Source: Austwickia chelonae NBRC 105200
GTDB lineage: Bacteria; Actinomycetota; Actinomycetes; Actinomycetales; Dermatophilaceae
NCBI RefSeq assembly: GCF_000298175.1
Contig: NZ_BAGZ01000008.1
Span: 620,001-684,000, forward strand
DNA: 64,000 nt
Reading direction: 5' to 3'
The first letter of the stretch is position 1. Every line of letters starts with the position of its first letter. The translations under genes and the position numbers were made by a program. This document shows positions 61,337-64,000 of this stretch, piece after piece. A model generated the notes under the pieces. That model did no database searches and was not told where the DNA came from. It worked only from the letters and a program-made list of their open reading frames with translations.

Positions 61337-62268
61337 CCGGTATGGGAGCCGTCGGCGCGCTCTGCGGGCTCGCCCTGGCCTGGGGGATCCTGCTGCTGTG
61401 GGCGCGGTTGCCCTTCCGGCGCACCCCCACCCTGGCCGACCGTCTCGCGCCCTACGTCCGTGAGGTCGCCCCGACGAGCACTCTGCTGCAGGCACGTAGG
61501 CAGGACAGACCGTCCCGGCTGTGGTCGTGGACGGAGCCGGCTGTCGCCCGCGTCGCACGGGCGATCGACACGATGCTCGGCGGCTCCCACTCGGTGGCGA
61601 GGCGACTCACTCGCGCTGGGCAGTCTGCAGATGTGGCCGCCTTCCGTGTGGAACAGGTTGTCTGGGGTGCTGCCGGCGCTTTGGCCGGCCTCGGGATGGC
61701 CGCATTGATCTGGGCGCGCAGGCCTGGATCGCTGTTCCTCCCCCTGGCGGCGGTACTCATCGGAGCGCTAGGGGGAATCCTGTTGCGCGACCACGAACTC
61801 ACCCGCGCCGTCTCCAGGAGAGAACAGCGGATCATCGCTGAATTCCCTACCGTGGCAGAACTCCTCGCTCTTTCTGTCAGTGCTGGAGAAGGAACGGCCG
61901 CAGCGCTGGAACGAGTCTGCAGACTCTCCTCCGGTGAACTCGCCGACGAATTACGACGCTGCCTGGCCGATGCCAGAGCCGGCGCCACCTTGCCCGTCGC
62001 ACTGCAGGGTATGGCCCGACGCACCGGCCTTCCCGGCCTCGGACGATTCATCGACGGCGTCGTCATCGCCCTGGAACGGGGCACCCCGCTGGCCGACGTT
62101 CTGCGCGCACAGGCCCAGGACGCCCGGGAGGAAGGACGCCGGGAAGTGATGGAGTCCGCCGGACGCAAGGAGATCCTCATGCTCCTCCCGGTGGTCTTCC
62201 TCGTCCTGCCGGTCACGGTGCTCTTCGCGATCTACCCGGGACTGATCTACCTGCGACTGACCCCATGA
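61333..62268 (+). CDS. tadC: Tad pilus membrane protein TadC
   Basis: Second F-family platform protein, 311 residues from ATG 61333 (ATGA overlap with tadB; a longer frame is a shadow). The N-terminal helix at about 6-25, helix pair at about 115-160, GspF core (FPTVAELLALSVSAGEGTAAALERV ... GRFIDGVVIALERGTPLADVL) and C-terminal helices at about 275-305 match the family. It pairs with TadB in the Tad machine. Confidence 0.92.
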   Translation: MTGMGAVGALCGLALAWGILLLWARLPFRRTPTLADRLAPYVREVAPTSTLLQARRQDRPSRLWSWTEPAVARVARAIDTMLGGSHSVARRLTRAGQSADVAAFRVEQVVWGAAGALAGLGMAALIWARRPGSLFLPLAAVLIGALGGILLRDHELTRAVSRREQRIIAEFPTVAELLALSVSAGEGTAAALERVCRLSSGELADELRRCLADARAGATLPVALQGMARRTGLPGLGRFIDGVVIALERGTPLADVLRAQAQDAREEGRREVMESAGRKEILMLLPVVFLVLPVTVLFAIYPGLIYLRLTP

Positions 62269-62314
62269 CCTCTCCCATGAGGTCGCAGACCCCCGCACAC
62301 GGAAGGAAGTAACG

Positions 62315-62596
62315 ATGAGGATCCCAACGAGGTGGCGACAGCTCGTCCGCTCAGGAGCACTTGCGCTCTGGGCATGGCCGATGTCCGCCATGGCAGCCAC
62401 TCTGCTCGTGCTGGCCCGTCTGTGCAGCGCCACCGGGTCACCACGCGAACGGGAACGCGGCGACGTCCCCGGCTGGGTGCTGGTCACCCTGATGACCGCC
62501 GGGCTGGTCACCACGATCTGGGCCATCGCCGGCGACCAGCTCGCGCAGGTCTTCACCACGGCGATCTCCGGGGTGACCGGCCCCGGCCGGAAGTAG
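62315..62596 (+). CDS. Flp-like pilin (actinobacterial type)
   Basis: A 93-residue protein with an N-terminal basic/hydrophobic part (about 1-40) and a C-terminal half ERGDVPGWVLVTLMTAGLV..IWAIAGDQL that matches the small Flp-type pilin of actinobacterial Tad loci. The G-D-V-P-G-W junction would be the processing site, but the canonical Glu-Tyr pair of Flp pilins is absent. ATG 62315 has GGAAGGAAG. It overlaps the TadE-like gene (TAGTG). No prepilin peptidase gene is in the window. Confidence 0.75.
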   Translation: MRIPTRWRQLVRSGALALWAWPMSAMAATLLVLARLCSATGSPRERERGDVPGWVLVTLMTAGLVTTIWAIAGDQLAQVFTTAISGVTGPGRK

Positions 62597-63015
62597 TGTC
62601 CGCAGCGCCGCACCAGGGGGGCCACGGCCCGGAAGTACACGACCGGACCGAGGAAGGCTCGGCCGTCGTCGACTTCGTCCTGGTGTCCGTCCTGGTGTGT
62701 GCGATCACCCTGTCGCTCCTGCAGCTCGGGTTCGCCCTGCACGTGCGCAACACCCTCACCTGGGCCGCCTCGGAGGGTGCGCGCGCAGGAGCCCGTACCG
62801 GGATGACCCTCGAACAAGGGGCGGCGCGAAGCCAGGACCTGGTGACCCAGAGCCTGTCCGCGCGTTACGCCCAGGACGTTCACGTCCTACGGCGGGTCGA
62901 GAACGGCGTCGCTGTCGTCGAGGTCCAGATCACGGCACCGCTGCCGGTCATCGCCCTGTGGGGGCCGCCGGGTGCGGTCACCACGCGGGGCCGGGCCTTC
63001 GCCGAGGACCAATGA
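62596..63015 (+). CDS. TadE-like pseudopilin
   Basis: A 139-residue minor pilin. After a polar N terminus comes the TadE motif EEGSAVVDFVLVSVLVCAITLSLL (about 20-45), then HVRNTLTWAASEGARAGARTG. The start is GTG 62596, sharing a base with the Flp stop. It overlaps the next TadE gene (ATGA). Confidence 0.88.
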   Translation: MSAAPHQGGHGPEVHDRTEEGSAVVDFVLVSVLVCAITLSLLQLGFALHVRNTLTWAASEGARAGARTGMTLEQGAARSQDLVTQSLSARYAQDVHVLRRVENGVAVVEVQITAPLPVIALWGPPGAVTTRGRAFAEDQ

Positions 63016-63443
63016 CGAATCGACGCCGCAGCGAGGACGGGTCAGCCGTCGTCGAATTCGTTTTCCTGGTGGTGATCCTGCTGATCCCGTTGATCTACTT
63101 GGTGCTGACCGTGGCACGCCTCCAAGCGGCTTCCTTCGCGGTGTCGACCGCAGCCAGGGAGGCCGGACGTGCGTTCGTCACCGCGCCCAGGCACGTCTCG
63201 CCGCAGGCCCGCGCCGAGGCTGCGGCCGAACTGGCCTACGCCGATCACGGACTGGACGGAGGGCGGGTCACCATCCGCTGCGCAGCCGACCCCTGCCTCA
63301 GTCCGGACGCGAGGATCGAAGTCCAAGCCGCCGTCGATGTCCCTCTGCCTCTGCTGCCGGCTTTCCTCTCCGACGCATGGCCGTTGACGGTACGGGTCGA
63401 CGGAAGCTACGGGGCGACGGTCGACCGATTCCGGGAGCGGTGA
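63012..63443 (+). CDS. Second TadE-like pseudopilin
   Basis: A 143-residue TadE-family protein: EDGSAVVEFVFLVVILLIPLIYLVL (about 8-32), AASFAVSTAAREAGRAFV, and a pair of cysteines (CAADPC) likely bridged outside the membrane. ATG 63012 overlaps the first TadE gene. One base separates its stop from the next gene's ATG region. Confidence 0.88.
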   Translation: MTNRRRSEDGSAVVEFVFLVVILLIPLIYLVLTVARLQAASFAVSTAAREAGRAFVTAPRHVSPQARAEAAAELAYADHGLDGGRVTIRCAADPCLSPDARIEVQAAVDVPLPLLPAFLSDAWPLTVRVDGSYGATVDRFRER

Positions 63444-63444
63444 G

Positions 63445-63993
63445 ATGGACAGCGACCTGACGGACCGAGAATCGCTGGTCTGTGCGGGCGCGACAGGGTC
63501 TTCCTGCGGTCACGAACGCAGGGGTGTTGCTGTTTCGGGAGAAGCCGGTCAGATCGGTCTGTTCGTTCTGGGATGTGCCGTGTTGGCGTTGACCCTGGTG
63601 GTCGGCATCGTGAACGTGACGGCATTGCAGCTGGCGCGAGCTCGGTTGTACGACATGGCTGACGGGGCGGCTCTCGATGCTGCTGATGCTTTGAACGAGT
63701 CGGTGGTCTACCGGCAGGGGCTGGGTGCCCGTATCCCTGTCACGGATGCGTCGGTGCGGGCGCAGGCCGAGAGTTTCCTGTCTTCCCGTCCTCTCCCCGA
63801 GCATGTCAGTACAATGTCGCTGGTCGAGGGGACAGGGACCCGTGACGGACGTTCGGCGACGGTGGCGGTGAGCGGCGTGGTGGAGATGCCCTTGGGTAAT
63901 CTGCTCTTGACGTCCGTTTTCGGGCCTGTGAGAATCACCGTGGCATCCACTGCCGAAAGCCGCCTGGACAACTTGCCCACATCTCTCCCGTGA
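63445..63993 (+). CDS. TadG-like pilus assembly protein
   Basis: A 182-residue protein with a hydrophobic segment (about 34-58, GEAGQIGLFVLGCAVLALTLVVG) and ADGAALDAADAL, the pattern of the TadE/TadG-like (Rv3654c-type) proteins that close actinobacterial Tad operons. It starts at ATG 63445, has no signal peptide before the TadG motif, and lies near the window end, so the operon may continue. Confidence 0.78.
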   Translation: MDSDLTDRESLVCAGATGSSCGHERRGVAVSGEAGQIGLFVLGCAVLALTLVVGIVNVTALQLARARLYDMADGAALDAADALNESVVYRQGLGARIPVTDASVRAQAESFLSSRPLPEHVSTMSLVEGTGTRDGRSATVAVSGVVEMPLGNLLLTSVFGPVRITVASTAESRLDNLPTSLP

Positions 63994-64000
63994 CGAGCGA

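Overview
The window is high-GC, densely coded DNA from a mycothiol-using actinobacterium. Evidence for this is a mycothione reductase, two WhiB regulators, MtrAB-LpqB, a long-form HPF, a TIGR03089 protein, DUF3499, an Rv3235-family protein and a DUF6912 domain. There are no mycolic-acid genes and no tRNA, rRNA, CRISPR array, prophage or transposase. A member of the Micrococcales (Dermatophilaceae/Intrasporangiaceae type) is my best guess, but this is inference. Much of the backbone (whiB2, the small conserved proteins, manB, an SIS protein, ahcY, mtrA-mtrB-lpqB, comF, hpf, secA, an Rv3235-like protein, a WS/DGAT, pdtaS, whiB1) follows, from memory, the order of the Mycobacterium tuberculosis Rv3219-Rv3260c stretch, with several inserted blocks.

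Layout. 0.3-3.3 kb: two overlapping membrane HD-domain proteins, the first a full HD-GYP and the second degenerate. 3.5-7.2 kb: three nucleotide-sugar genes (UDP-sugar 6-dehydrogenase, DegT aminotransferase, Gfo/Idh oxidoreductase), probably for a diamino-uronic or related surface sugar. 7.3-11.1 kb: two divergent secreted FG-GAP-repeat proteins, one carrying a SpoIID/LytB domain. 11.2-13.8 kb: a 3-oxoacid CoA-transferase pair, a tiny peptidoglycan-binding-like protein and a TIGR03089 protein. 14.2-19.8 kb: whiB2, the manB neighbourhood and mycothione reductase. 20.1-22.3 kb: an AT-rich-promoter surface protein with its own class F sortase. 22.3-36.7 kb: DUF808 protein, ahcY, mtrAB-lpqB, comF, hpf, an orphan LuxR-type response regulator, a YcaQ-family protein, a small acetyltransferase and secA. 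36.7-41.3 kb: Rv3235-like and LysM proteins, a small HTH protein, and a SAF/CpaE-like pair. 41.4-51.5 kb: a WS/DGAT fused to DUF6912, three small reverse genes, the large NAD-glutamate dehydrogenase, a PdtaS-like kinase and whiB1. 52.0-58.9 kb: a four-helix membrane protein, a 1475-residue FHA-EssC-like ATPase, a nitronate monooxygenase with an operator cluster, and an unknown protein. 59.2-64 kb: a Tad pilus operon (cpaF, tadB, tadC, a Flp-like pilin, two TadE-like genes, a TadG-like gene).

A theme of the window is the cell envelope: export (SecA, sortase, Tad, EssC-like ATPase), wall growth control (MtrAB-LpqB, SpoIID, LysM) and surface sugars. A second theme is leaderless expression: at least twelve genes have a TANNNT-like -10 box ending 6-7 nt before the start codon and no Shine-Dalgarno sequence that the start needs. 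Starts were chosen from Shine-Dalgarno sequences, ATGA/GTGA overlaps or these leaderless promoters; where two starts compete this is said.
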